Origin: Streptosporangium lutulentum
GTDB taxonomy: Bacteria > Actinomycetota > Actinomycetes > Streptosporangiales > Streptosporangiaceae
Direction of reading: 5' to 3'
Length of the DNA stretch: 64,000 bases
Assembly (NCBI RefSeq): GCF_030811455.1
Contig: NZ_JAUSQU010000001.1
Location: 2,728,001 to 2,792,000, forward strand
This document shows, in pieces, positions 21,922-29,991 of the stretch. Every line of letters begins with the position of its first letter. Positions within the stretch are counted from its first letter, which is position 1. The notes below the pieces were generated by a model. That model saw only the letters and a program-made list of their open reading frames with translations. It ran no database searches and was not told the DNA's origin. A program made the position numbers and the translations under genes.

Positions 21922-24702
21922 TCAGTGGCGGTGAGACCACCAGTAGAAGCCCTTGCCGGACCGGACTCCTCCGCCGTCCGACCAGGCCAGGCTGAAATCC
22001 GTTGGTGTCGAGGCGTCCTCGCACCAGTTGAAGTTCGGGGTGAGCGCGCCGTCTCTGACGACCGCGACCGGCCCCATGTTGGAGGCCATCGACGGCCCGT
22101 AGGTGATCGTCACGCCGTAGTAGCCGGACGGCACCGTGCCTGACCCGGCGTGGACCGCCGAGTACGACGAGTGCGTTGTGGTGTCCCAGAACCGGCCTTG
22201 GAGGTAGTACCGGCCGGTGGCGTTGTTATGGATGTAGGTCTCGGTGGAGGAGATCCCATCGCTGTAGCCGAACTGGCCGTAGCCCTCGGCCACGTCCAGG
22301 CCGCCGCCGTTGTTGCCGGATCCGGAGTTGTCGCGGATCCGCAACCGGATCAGTCCGGCCGCGACCTGCAGCTCCGCGCGGGCCGAGTTGAACTGGTTGC
22401 TGCCACTCGTGATGAACGTGGTGGTTTCGCCGGGATACATGCCGTCGACCGCGTAGAACCGCGAGTAGTTGCTGTTCCCGGCCGGATAAAACCGCAGGTC
22501 CAAGGTGGCGGAGTCGAGCACGAACCGCTGCCCGGTCGCCGCCGAACGCACCACTGAGCCCGTGATGGTCTTACCGGTGATCGCGTCAGCGGCGATCTTC
22601 GCGGCCGTAATGGCATTCGCGGAGATCTTGTCAGCTGTGATCGCGTTCGCTGCGATGCGCCCGGCCTGGATCGCCCCCACAGCGATCTTGTCGGCCTCGA
22701 TGGCGTTGGCCTGAATGTGCCCGGCCTGGACCGCGAGCGCCTGAATCAGACCACCCGTGATCGTCCCAGCGACGATCTTTGCTTCACCGGGGATGGTCCC
22801 GTCGATGATGTGCTCAGCGCCATCGATGACCTGACCGATCACGTCCGTGTCGACCAGGGCCACCGTGGCGACGACTCCGTGCGCCGACTCCTCGGACTCG
22901 TTGCCAGACCGGTCCACACTGGTCAGCCAGATTTCCCGATCCGCGCCGTACGGCTGGCCAGGGATCACCACCGACCCGCGCGCGTCGAGAGAGCCGACGT
23001 CGACCGCCCCCGGCGCGAGCGGATCCTGCATCCACACCCGGACCCGCTCGAAGTCGGCGGGCATCGGCACGCCACCAGCACCCAGGCCGTCCCACTCCAC
23101 GTGGATCACACCCAACCGGGTGGACAACGCCGGCGTGCTCGGCACGGGCGGCGCGTAGGGGTCGTCCGGGATCAGCACGGCGACAGCCGCCGAGAACTCG
23201 CCCTTCACGCCGTCGTTGACTCCGCGGACCTTGAAGCCGTACTCCCAGCCCACGACCAGCGGCGACACCTCCGCCGTGGTGTCGGCCTGCGCGGTCTGCG
23301 CGACCAGGAACCACAGCTGGCCCTCCTCGTTGCGGCGGGCGTAGACCTCGTAGCCGTCGACGGTGACCGCGACGCCGTTGACGTCGCCGATGACCGGCGC
23401 CCACGTCACCACGGCGAGGCCCTGGGCGTAACCCGATGAGTCGAGGTAGGCGACCGGCTCGACGATCAGCCCGACCGGCGCGGCCGGAACCCGGCCGCTG
23501 GAGTCCGGAGCCGGGGTCGCGCCCGATCCTCCGGAGGCGACGCCGCCGGTGAGGATCCCCGCCGCCTGGCGGGCGAGCCGAATGTCTCTCTCCAAGAACC
23601 GGTCGTTGAGGGTGAGGTTGCCGCTGATCAGCCCAGACGCATCACACGACAGGGTGATCTGCCGGACCCGCAGCGACTGCATCACGCTCTGGTCGCCGGG
23701 CGCGCGGATGTAGTCGCCGGGCGCGTAATGCGCAAGCGGTAGTGATAGCGCCATATACGGCTTGATGGACCGGGTGAGCTGCACCCGCTCCCCGGCCGCC
23801 CGCTCCAACGCGTTCTGGCCAAGGAGCTGCGCAGTGCCCTCGTCTGTCACGCCGCCCTGGCTCTGGTAGGTCTCCCACCTCCCCCACGGCATCACCGCGG
23901 ACGGGTTGGTCACCTCCACCTGCAGGCCGGCCTCACCCACGATCAGGATGGACGAGGCGGCGTCCTCGAACGTCGCGTCGTCCGGCGCTGAGTCGATGTC
24001 ACGTCCCAGCCGCAGCTCGACCGGCCCCGCCCCGGAGGCGAGGTCGCGGGCCAGCACGGTGCCCTCATTGAAGACCCTCAGCGTGCGGCCCTGCATGCAC
24101 CAGTCGATGACGCCCTGGTCGGCCAGGTTGATCAACAGCGTCAGCAGGTCGGTGCCCGGGTCCAGGCCGAGCGTCAGAATCTTCGCCCACGGCCGCCCGT
24201 CCGAGTCCTCGTCCGGCGTGAAGTCGATGTCCAGGAACCGCAGAGTGCCGCGCGCCTGCCCCTCGGCAACCAGGGTTGCCAGAATCGCCCCGGCTGGGAC
24301 GGAGTTGAACGGGCGCTTGCCGTCGACCATGGCCAGGTTGGGATGCAGCACGAGCTTGCGGAGCTGCCAGCCGTAGCCGGGGCAGTCATACGACCGCGTC
24401 CCGGTCTGGTCCGTGCCGTCGCCGCTCCTCTTGATCCGTAAGAACCGGGCGTTCTCCGGCTCCAGCCACGGGCCGCCATCGATGGAGAATTCCATGGCGA
24501 TCTCGCACGGCTGTGCGAGCCGGGAGGCGTCGGCGGCGACCGAGCTGTAGGCCAACCGCAGCGACGACACGTCATTGAGCGGCATCCCAGCGTCCCAACC
24601 CAGATGCTCGGGCAACACGCCGAGGCGCGGCCCGTTCGGGGAGTAGACGACCAGCCGCAGCCCATACCGCTGCGGGGTGCCGGGAATGATGAGGTCAGGC
24701 AC
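21922..24702 (-). CDS. Tail-tip / receptor-binding protein 2 (siphovirus minor tail protein)
   Basis: 926 residues. Residues 1-390 follow the tail-endopeptidase-type (gp27-like) tail-associated fold (FLRIKRSGDGTDQTG, CPGYGWQLRKLVLHP, LNDRFLERDIRLARQAAG). After a Gly/Ser linker come fibronectin-III-like domains (~415-620), a helical segment of repeated I-A-x-x-I units (IQANAIEADKIAVGAIQAGR) that should form a trimeric stalk, and a beta-rich C-terminal head ending VRSGKGFYWWSHRH. The first ~690 residues align with the paralogue at 25747 but the heads differ, as expected for receptor binding. It probably sits at the tail tip. Confidence 0.8.
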   Translation of the reverse strand: MPDLIIPGTPQRYGLRLVVYSPNGPRLGVLPEHLGWDAGMPLNDVSSLRLAYSSVAADASRLAQPCEIAMEFSIDGGPWLEPENARFLRIKRSGDGTDQTGTRSYDCPGYGWQLRKLVLHPNLAMVDGKRPFNSVPAGAILATLVAEGQARGTLRFLDIDFTPDEDSDGRPWAKILTLGLDPGTDLLTLLINLADQGVIDWCMQGRTLRVFNEGTVLARDLASGAGPVELRLGRDIDSAPDDATFEDAASSILIVGEAGLQVEVTNPSAVMPWGRWETYQSQGGVTDEGTAQLLGQNALERAAGERVQLTRSIKPYMALSLPLAHYAPGDYIRAPGDQSVMQSLRVRQITLSCDASGLISGNLTLNDRFLERDIRLARQAAGILTGGVASGGSGATPAPDSSGRVPAAPVGLIVEPVAYLDSSGYAQGLAVVTWAPVIGDVNGVAVTVDGYEVYARRNEEGQLWFLVAQTAQADTTAEVSPLVVGWEYGFKVRGVNDGVKGEFSAAVAVLIPDDPYAPPVPSTPALSTRLGVIHVEWDGLGAGGVPMPADFERVRVWMQDPLAPGAVDVGSLDARGSVVIPGQPYGADREIWLTSVDRSGNESEESAHGVVATVALVDTDVIGQVIDGAEHIIDGTIPGEAKIVAGTITGGLIQALAVQAGHIQANAIEADKIAVGAIQAGRIAANAITADKISANAITAAKIAADAITGKTITGSVVRSAATGQRFVLDSATLDLRFYPAGNSNYSRFYAVDGMYPGETTTFITSGSNQFNSARAELQVAAGLIRLRIRDNSGSGNNGGGLDVAEGYGQFGYSDGISSTETYIHNNATGRYYLQGRFWDTTTHSSYSAVHAGSGTVPSGYYGVTITYGPSMASNMGPVAVVRDGALTPNFNWCEDASTPTDFSLAWSDGGGVRSGKGFYWWSHRH

Positions 24703-24886
24703 CGAACCCCCCGCTCACCGCCCCCGTGAACTGCTGCTCAAGCTGGTTCACGCGCTCTTGGAGCTGCTCCACAGCGGTCGCCAGGACCGCGTTTTCATAC
24801 GTCAGCGCATCAACCTGCGCGCTGTACCTCTGGCGCAGCGCTGCCACTGTCTTCTGTAGATCCACCGACACGTCGGTCATGCTCAC
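24695..24886 (-). CDS. Short coiled-coil tail protein
   Basis: 63 residues, ATG 24886 overlapping the upstream stop and its own stop overlapping tail-tip 2. It has a nearly continuous coiled coil (DLQKTVAALRQRYSAQVDAL, then VLATAVEQLQERVNQLEQQF). Likely a tail-fibre accessory. Confidence 0.6.
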   Translation of the reverse strand: MSMTDVSVDLQKTVAALRQRYSAQVDALTYENAVLATAVEQLQERVNQLEQQFTGAVSGGFGA

Positions 24887-25365
24887 TCCCTGTTGCTGAG
24901 CCTGAATCGGTCGATCTCCATACGGATCGCCGCCGTCTTGATCGGGTCGATCCGCGTCTGATCCCGGATGACCTGCAGCGGATCAGCCGCCTTGGCCGCG
25001 CGGGCGGCCCCCGCCGCCGCGGCGGTGATGGTTCCGTAACGCTCCTTGCAGATGGCGAGCTGCTCAGTCACCTGCGCGCGAGCGGCCTCGACGTCGAGCA
25101 GGCCGGGCGCCGGCATGTCCAGCTCCCCGGCCGCGTGAGCGGGCGCGAGCAACGCCGCATGCAGGATCACGTCCAGGGCTTCATCGACGGTGGCCAGGCC
25201 GTACTCCGCTGCCCGAACCTCGATCGCTTCCTTCGGCACGTAGGAAGCGAACCCCGAGCTCGGGTCGCCGTCGACCGGCTCGTAGGTGATCAGCCACGCG
25301 TCCTCGCCGGGACTGCTCACCTCGCGGACCTGAGTGATACGCCACTGCTGGACCGGCATCGTCAC
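24883..25365 (-). CDS. Tail-associated protein, paralogue of the protein at 21230
   Basis: 160 residues from GTG 25365, overlapping the previous stop as GTGA. EVRAAEYGLATVDEALDVIL and DPLQVIRDQTRIDPIKTAAI mirror the gene at 21230. The N-terminus (WRITQVREVSSPGEDAWLIT) is a beta-rich part. It belongs to the first copy of the duplicated tail-tip module. Probable structural or assembly role. Confidence 0.6.
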   Translation of the reverse strand: MTMPVQQWRITQVREVSSPGEDAWLITYEPVDGDPSSGFASYVPKEAIEVRAAEYGLATVDEALDVILHAALLAPAHAAGELDMPAPGLLDVEAARAQVTEQLAICKERYGTITAAAAGAARAAKAADPLQVIRDQTRIDPIKTAAIRMEIDRFRLSNRE

Positions 25366-25730
25366 CACTCGGCCGACGGGATCGCCACGCCGCTGAAAGT
25401 GAACGTGACCGTCTCCTCGTAGTCCCTGTAGCGCCGGACCACGACCGTGTTGCTACCGTCAGCCAACGCCTGCGCGGCGTCCTGCGCGGCAGTGGAAGGG
25501 TCGATGAAACCCTCGGGCGGATGCTCGAAGTGCTCCACCGCCCACCGGTATGTCGTCGGGGAGACCGGGACACGGAACGCGACGTACCACTGCTCACCGG
25601 GGCGGTACACGGTGGATCCGTCAGGCAGGAAGATTCCCCACATCATTCCTGGGCTCTTGAGCACCTCTACGGCCGCCTCATCGAGCGCGGCAACATCAGG
25701 GGTAACGGAATCCCCGTTGATCCAAAACAT
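25362..25730 (-). CDS. Small tail protein, first tip module
   Basis: 122 residues; ATG 25730 after AAGGAGG. Beta-rich sequence (GEQWYVAFRVPVSPTTYRWA; NTVVVRRYRDYEETVTFTFS) with a central helix (FIDPSTAAQDAAQALADG). It lies between tail-tip 1 and its accessory. A minor structural tail protein is likely; no known family recognised. Confidence 0.55.
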   Translation of the reverse strand: MFWINGDSVTPDVAALDEAAVEVLKSPGMMWGIFLPDGSTVYRPGEQWYVAFRVPVSPTTYRWAVEHFEHPPEGFIDPSTAAQDAAQALADGSNTVVVRRYRDYEETVTFTFSGVAIPSAEW

Positions 25731-25746
25731 GGTCCTCCTTCATCGA

Positions 25747-28482
25747 TCACATTCGCCAGGCCCACATGTTCAGCAAGATCGTGAAAACAGTCGGCGTGGC
25801 CAGGCCGCTCTCGCTGCTGCGCAGCGTGAAGTTCGTCGTCGTTGGGTTACGCATGCAGAAGCTCAACCGCTCCGGGGTCGGGTTGTCCGCGGTGAACACC
25901 ACACGCGGCACCGTGGCCATCGTGAATGTCCAGTTCACCAAGTACGACGAAGCGCCCGTCAGCGACACCGCCCGCATGATCAGTCCGGCCTCGTTGCCCG
26001 TGAACGACCACTTCCCGGCGAACTCGGTCGACGCGGCGGAGAACTTGAAGCGGTTCAGGTTCGCGCCGATGTCGTTGTATCCGACCTCGAGTTCGTTCGG
26101 TTTGAGGAACAGGTATCCGCCGCCAGCGAGACCAGATGTCGGGTTGACGATGTGGACTCGGTAGTCGGTGGCCGCGTGGACCACCCGGCACTGCGCGGTG
26201 TTCGCGCCGTTGACGCCGGACACCGTGACGATCGTCGCCTCGCCCGCGTACAACGACCCGTCGACGTACATCCGGGCCGGGTTCGTTCCGGTGCCCGGAA
26301 GGAAACGGATCTCCGGTTGCGTCGCGCCGGTCGGGTTGATGACGATCCTGTTGCCCGTCAGCCCCGTCGCGAGCTGCCCGACGATGCTCACCGAACCGGT
26401 CGACGAGACCAGGACGGTTTGCGTGCCGCCTGCGTCGTACGCGGCCAGGCCGGTCGCGTTGAGCTCCACCCGGGCCGCGAGCGGATTCCCGGCGACGATC
26501 CGAGTCGCCAGGGCCAGGATCGCCTCCAGCTTGTCGGCGGTGACCGCGTTGGCCGCGATGTTCCCGGCCTCGACGGCACCAGCCGCGAGCCTGTCCGTCG
26601 TGACGGCGTTCGCCATCAGAGCGCCCGTGCTGATCGACTCCTCAGCGGCGTCTCCGTCGACGAGCGGCACTGTGGCGATCGTCGCTGTGCTCGACCTCGC
26701 CGACTCGTTCCCAGCGTGGTCGACGGCGGTCAGCCAGAACTCGCGGAGCTCGCCGTACGGCTGGCCGGTCACGACGATCGACCCAGTCGCCTGCAGGTAC
26801 CCGACTTCGGCCGCGCCGGGGTCGAGCGGGTCTTGCATCCACACCCGGACCCGATGGAAGTCGGACGGCATCGGCGCCGAGCCGACGCCGATCCCATCCC
26901 ACGCGACGTGGATCACGCCGAGCCGGGTGGACAGCACCGGCGCGGCTGGCGCGGGCGGCGGGGTGTCGTCGTCGTCGATGGCCACGGCGTACTCGTCGGA
27001 GAACTGCCCCTTGACGCCCTGGCTCGTGGCCCGGACCTTGAAGGCGTACTCCCTGCCCACGATCAGCGGGCTGTAAGTCGCCGTGGTGCTGCCCGGCTCC
27101 GTGGTCGCGACGAGGAACCAGGGCGCGCCGACGACGTTGAACCGCATGAACAGCTCGTAGCTGTCGATGTCGATCGCCTCGCCCGTCACGTCCAGGAGCA
27201 CCGGACCCCACGTCGCGGTGATCTGCCCCTGCGCGAACCCGGACGCATCCACGTAGGTGATCGGGTTCACAATCAGCCCTGCGGGTTTCGCGGCCGTACG
27301 GCCGCGCGGTGACGGCGGTGCCGGTTGCGCACCGGACCCACCGGACGCCGTCGACCCGCCGACGATCCCGGCGGTGCGGCGCGCGAACCGGATCGACTGC
27401 TCCAAGAAGCGGTCGTTCAGGATGACGTTGCCGCCGACCACGCCCTTGGCGTCCTTGGTGAGGGTGATCTGCCGGACCCTCAGCGGAGCCAGCGTGCCGC
27501 GACTCGCGGGCGCGATGACCTTGTCTCCGGGCTGGTAGTCGCGCCACGGCAGCCACCGCGCCCCGTTCGGCGTGATCTCACGGGTGTGCTGCACCCGCTC
27601 CTGGGCGGCGCGCTGCAGCGACGACTCAGCGAGCAGGAACGCGGTCCCCTCGTCGGAAACACCGCCCTGGCCGATGAAGTTCTCCCACCGGCCCCACGGC
27701 AGGGTCGCGCTGGAGCCGTACGACCGGCGGAACCCGTCGTCACCCACGACGAGCACAGCGCTCGCGGCGTCTTCCAAGGTGCCCGTGTCGGGGGCGTCGA
27801 GCACGTCGCGGCCGAGCCGCAGGTCCACGCGGGGTGCTGTCGTCCGATCACGCGCGAGCTTGGTGTCCGCGTTGTAGACGTGGAGGGTCCGGCCCTCGAA
27901 ACGGAAGTCGATGACGGACTGCTCAGCGAGGTTGATCAGCGTCGTGAGCGCGTCCAGGCCCGGCTGGTAGTAGATGGTCAGGATCTTGTTCCACGGCTTG
28001 TGATCGCTGTCATGCTCCGTGTTGAACGTCCAGTCGAGCACGGGCAGCGCGCCTCGCTCCTGCGCCTCGGCAAGGAACGTCTGCAGGATGCTGCCGGGCG
28101 TCGCCGAGGTGAACGCTCTCTTGCCATCGACCAGCGGCGCGGGCCCTGGGTAGAGCACGACCTTGCGGAGCTGCCAGCCGTAGCCAGGCATCTCGAACGT
28201 CTCGACACCGGTCTCGTCGGTGACGTCCATTCCTCGTTTGATCCGCAGGAACCGCGAGTCCGGGGATTCGGTCCACGTCTGTCCGTCTTCGGACCATTCG
28301 ATGGCGATCTCGCACGGCTGCGCGAGCAGGCCGGCGCCGAGGGCGTGGCGGCTGTAGCGCAGGGCCAGGGCGGGCACGTCGTTCAGCGGCTGCCCGGCCT
28401 GGAACGCGAGCGGGTGCGGGAGCAGGCCGAGCTTGTCGCCGTTCGGGGCGTATGCGACGAGACGGAGGTCGAACACGCCCAC
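25747..28482 (-). CDS. Tail-tip / receptor-binding protein 1 (siphovirus minor tail protein)
   Basis: 911 residues, paralogue of the protein at 21922. The start is GTG 28482 or, with better spacing from AGGGGG, GTG 28476. Shared blocks include PGYGWQLRKVVLYPGP, LNDRFLEQSIRFARRTAGIV and TRLGVIHVAWDGIG, so the tail-associated fold and fibronectin-III-like part are common. The C-terminal head (from ~700) is different and contains beta-rich repeats (GNRIVINPTGATQPEIRF). Two tail tips with distinct heads may allow two receptors. A pair of operators lies just upstream, shared with the divergent gene at 28561. Confidence 0.8.
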   Translation of the reverse strand: MGVFDLRLVAYAPNGDKLGLLPHPLAFQAGQPLNDVPALALRYSRHALGAGLLAQPCEIAIEWSEDGQTWTESPDSRFLRIKRGMDVTDETGVETFEMPGYGWQLRKVVLYPGPAPLVDGKRAFTSATPGSILQTFLAEAQERGALPVLDWTFNTEHDSDHKPWNKILTIYYQPGLDALTTLINLAEQSVIDFRFEGRTLHVYNADTKLARDRTTAPRVDLRLGRDVLDAPDTGTLEDAASAVLVVGDDGFRRSYGSSATLPWGRWENFIGQGGVSDEGTAFLLAESSLQRAAQERVQHTREITPNGARWLPWRDYQPGDKVIAPASRGTLAPLRVRQITLTKDAKGVVGGNVILNDRFLEQSIRFARRTAGIVGGSTASGGSGAQPAPPSPRGRTAAKPAGLIVNPITYVDASGFAQGQITATWGPVLLDVTGEAIDIDSYELFMRFNVVGAPWFLVATTEPGSTTATYSPLIVGREYAFKVRATSQGVKGQFSDEYAVAIDDDDTPPPAPAAPVLSTRLGVIHVAWDGIGVGSAPMPSDFHRVRVWMQDPLDPGAAEVGYLQATGSIVVTGQPYGELREFWLTAVDHAGNESARSSTATIATVPLVDGDAAEESISTGALMANAVTTDRLAAGAVEAGNIAANAVTADKLEAILALATRIVAGNPLAARVELNATGLAAYDAGGTQTVLVSSTGSVSIVGQLATGLTGNRIVINPTGATQPEIRFLPGTGTNPARMYVDGSLYAGEATIVTVSGVNGANTAQCRVVHAATDYRVHIVNPTSGLAGGGYLFLKPNELEVGYNDIGANLNRFKFSAASTEFAGKWSFTGNEAGLIMRAVSLTGASSYLVNWTFTMATVPRVVFTADNPTPERLSFCMRNPTTTNFTLRSSESGLATPTVFTILLNMWAWRM

Positions 28483-28492
28483 CCCCTGATCA

Positions 28493-28546
28493 TGTATACC
28501 GGTAGACAGATGGGGTGCCGCACTCTAATGTGTCTACCAGTAGACA
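28493..28546. promoter_or_regulatory. Paired operators TGTMTACCRGTAGACA
   Basis: TGTATACCGGTAGACA (28493-28508) and TGTCTACCAGTAGACA (28531-28546) are two copies of one dyad, 38 bases apart. The second lies inside a perfect inverted repeat with 11-base arms (28527-28537 and 28540-28550). They lie between tail-tip 1 (leftward) and the regulator-like gene at 28561 (rightward). They are probably bound by the 28561 product or the phage repressor. Confidence 0.7.
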
Positions 28547-28560
28547 CATTGGGAGGCGTA

Positions 28561-28878
28561 ATGGACATGGAACTCGTCACGATCCACGACGTGGACGGCC
28601 TGTTCGACAACCAGATCGATGGCGCGCTGCCCTGGAACATCGACCCGGTCTTCGCTTTCGAGACCGAGGTCGACGCCCTGCAGGTCCTCCAGCATCTCGC
28701 CGAGCAACTCGACACGACCCGCCAGCAGCTCCACCACGTGATGCGCTACATGGAAGCCGCCGTGAAGGCCGCAGGCGCAACCGTCGAGGACGGGTCACCG
28801 ATCAAGCCTCAGGCGATCATCAACCACACGGGCCTCTCGCGCCGTACCGTCTACAAGTTCCTCGGCACGCGCCAGTAG
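28561..28878 (+). CDS. Small helix-turn-helix regulator (moron) inside the tail region
   Basis: 105 residues on the strand opposite to the late genes; ATG 28561 five bases after GGGAGG. The N-terminal half is acidic and helical (DALQVLQHLAEQLDTTRQQL), probably for dimerisation. The C-terminus (PQAIINHTGLSRRTVYKFLG) is a helix-turn-helix. It is preceded by paired operators, so autoregulation is likely. Its own promoter inside the silent late region fits a lysogenically expressed moron. Confidence 0.7.
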   Translation: MDMELVTIHDVDGLFDNQIDGALPWNIDPVFAFETEVDALQVLQHLAEQLDTTRQQLHHVMRYMEAAVKAAGATVEDGSPIKPQAIINHTGLSRRTVYKFLGTRQ

Positions 28879-28887
28879 TCTGCGGCC

Positions 28888-29196
28888 ATGAACCCTCAAA
28901 TCGAGGCAATGCACGCTGCCAACGTCGCCCAGGTCAACGCCCAGATGCGCGCGGAAGGCGTATGCAAGATGCACCTGAGTAAGCCGCGGCCTGCGGCGAC
29001 AAGGGTGTGGCACTACACGAACGGCAACGAGGTCCCGATGTGCCAGGAGTGCGTCGACGCCTTCGCCCAGGGCGTCACAGACGGTTGGGCTCAGCCACCT
29101 GTGAAGATCGAGTCGCTTGGGTCACAGGTAGGAGCGACGGCCCCGAATCTTCAGAGCCGACGCGCCAGACGTGCTCGACGCCGTCGCGCTGACTAA
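28888..29196 (+). CDS. Small Cys/His protein (moron 2)
   Basis: 102 residues, ATG 28888, nine bases after the helix-turn-helix gene. CKMH ... CQEC (residues ~26-55) suggests one zinc site. The Arg-rich tail (QSRRARRARRRRAD) overlaps the distal tail protein gene antisense by 75 bases, so either the end of this gene is recent or the overlap is tolerated. Co-expression with the regulator upstream is likely. Function unknown. Confidence 0.5.
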   Translation: MNPQIEAMHAANVAQVNAQMRAEGVCKMHLSKPRPAATRVWHYTNGNEVPMCQECVDAFAQGVTDGWAQPPVKIESLGSQVGATAPNLQSRRARRARRRRAD

Positions 29197-29991
29197 GACG
29201 GCCCGCGAGTGCGGGTCGCCCAACGCCATCGCGGGGGTCAGGTGTAGCCACCGGAACGCCGACCCCGGGCCGGTGGCGTTGATGTCGCCGGTCACGTCCG
29301 TCCCTTCGTCGAGGTCCCACGTGTCGGTCGTGACGATCGCGGCCCTGAGCTGCCCGCAGTCGATCAGCAGGTGCTGCCCGGCGAGCACAGTCTCCGCGTA
29401 GGACACCGTGCCCCCGGTGGCCACGTCGACGACCGAGGGATGCACGGCCGGGCCGGTCACCCGCACCAGCGCATCCGTGACCGGCCCCGTGGACCCGGCA
29501 AGCGGGGTCACGATCTGCGCGGCCCCCGGCAGGGTGCCGGTCCACGTCGAATCGACCTCGTCCCGCCAGTACACGCCCGGGACCTTCACCACGGCGGTCA
29601 ACCTGGCCAGCGCCGCCCCGACATTGACCTCCGGCTCCGACACGGCCTCGACGGTCACGCCCGCGACGCGGATGATCGACCCGGCCACCCACTTGCAGGT
29701 GATCAGCCGGTGCCGCACGCCGAGCAGCGCGCCCAGCGCTTCGAGGTTGGCCTCCATCTGCTCGACCCCGCCGTCCGCCCCGGACGGGGTCCGCGAGTAG
29801 ACGGTGAGCGCGAGCCCGAACGACGTCGCCTCATGGTCGAGGCTCATGATCGGCAGTTCACCGGCCCGGCCCGCCACGGCCACGTTCGCCGCCCGCACCC
29901 CCGGCAACGGCCGGCGCTTGGTGCCCTTCTTCAACTTCCAGCACCCGCTCGGATGATCCAGCGGGACACCGTCGAGGACGTACGTCGCCAC
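29122..29991 (-). CDS. Distal tail protein (Dit-like)
   Basis: 289 residues, GTG 29991 directly after the tape measure stop. Size, position (between tape measure and tail tip) and the N-terminal pattern (MSLDHEATSFGLALTVYSRT after a short beta lead; then VRHRLITCKWVAGSIIRVAG) fit siphovirus distal tail proteins, which form the hexameric hub joining tube and tip. The C-terminal half is a beta-rich domain with VSATASSTSGASALKIRGRR. Only one copy is present although its neighbours are duplicated. Confidence 0.7.
   Translation of the reverse strand: MATYVLDGVPLDHPSGCWKLKKGTKRRPLPGVRAANVAVAGRAGELPIMSLDHEATSFGLALTVYSRTPSGADGGVEQMEANLEALGALLGVRHRLITCKWVAGSIIRVAGVTVEAVSEPEVNVGAALARLTAVVKVPGVYWRDEVDSTWTGTLPGAAQIVTPLAGSTGPVTDALVRVTGPAVHPSVVDVATGGTVSYAETVLAGQHLLIDCGQLRAAIVTTDTWDLDEGTDVTGDINATGPGSAFRWLHLTPAMALGDPHSRAVLVSATASSTSGASALKIRGRRSYL

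Noticed and set aside
24354..24371. GCTTGC-N6-GCCAGC in tail-tip gene 2
   Set aside because: The paralogous gene encodes the same residues with nearly the same codons, so protein conservation explains it.
25447..27312. A 621-codon open frame on the plus strand
   Set aside because: It lies antisense to the tail-tip gene, has Arg/Gly-rich low-complexity sequence and matches no family; GC-rich codon bias opens the opposite strand.
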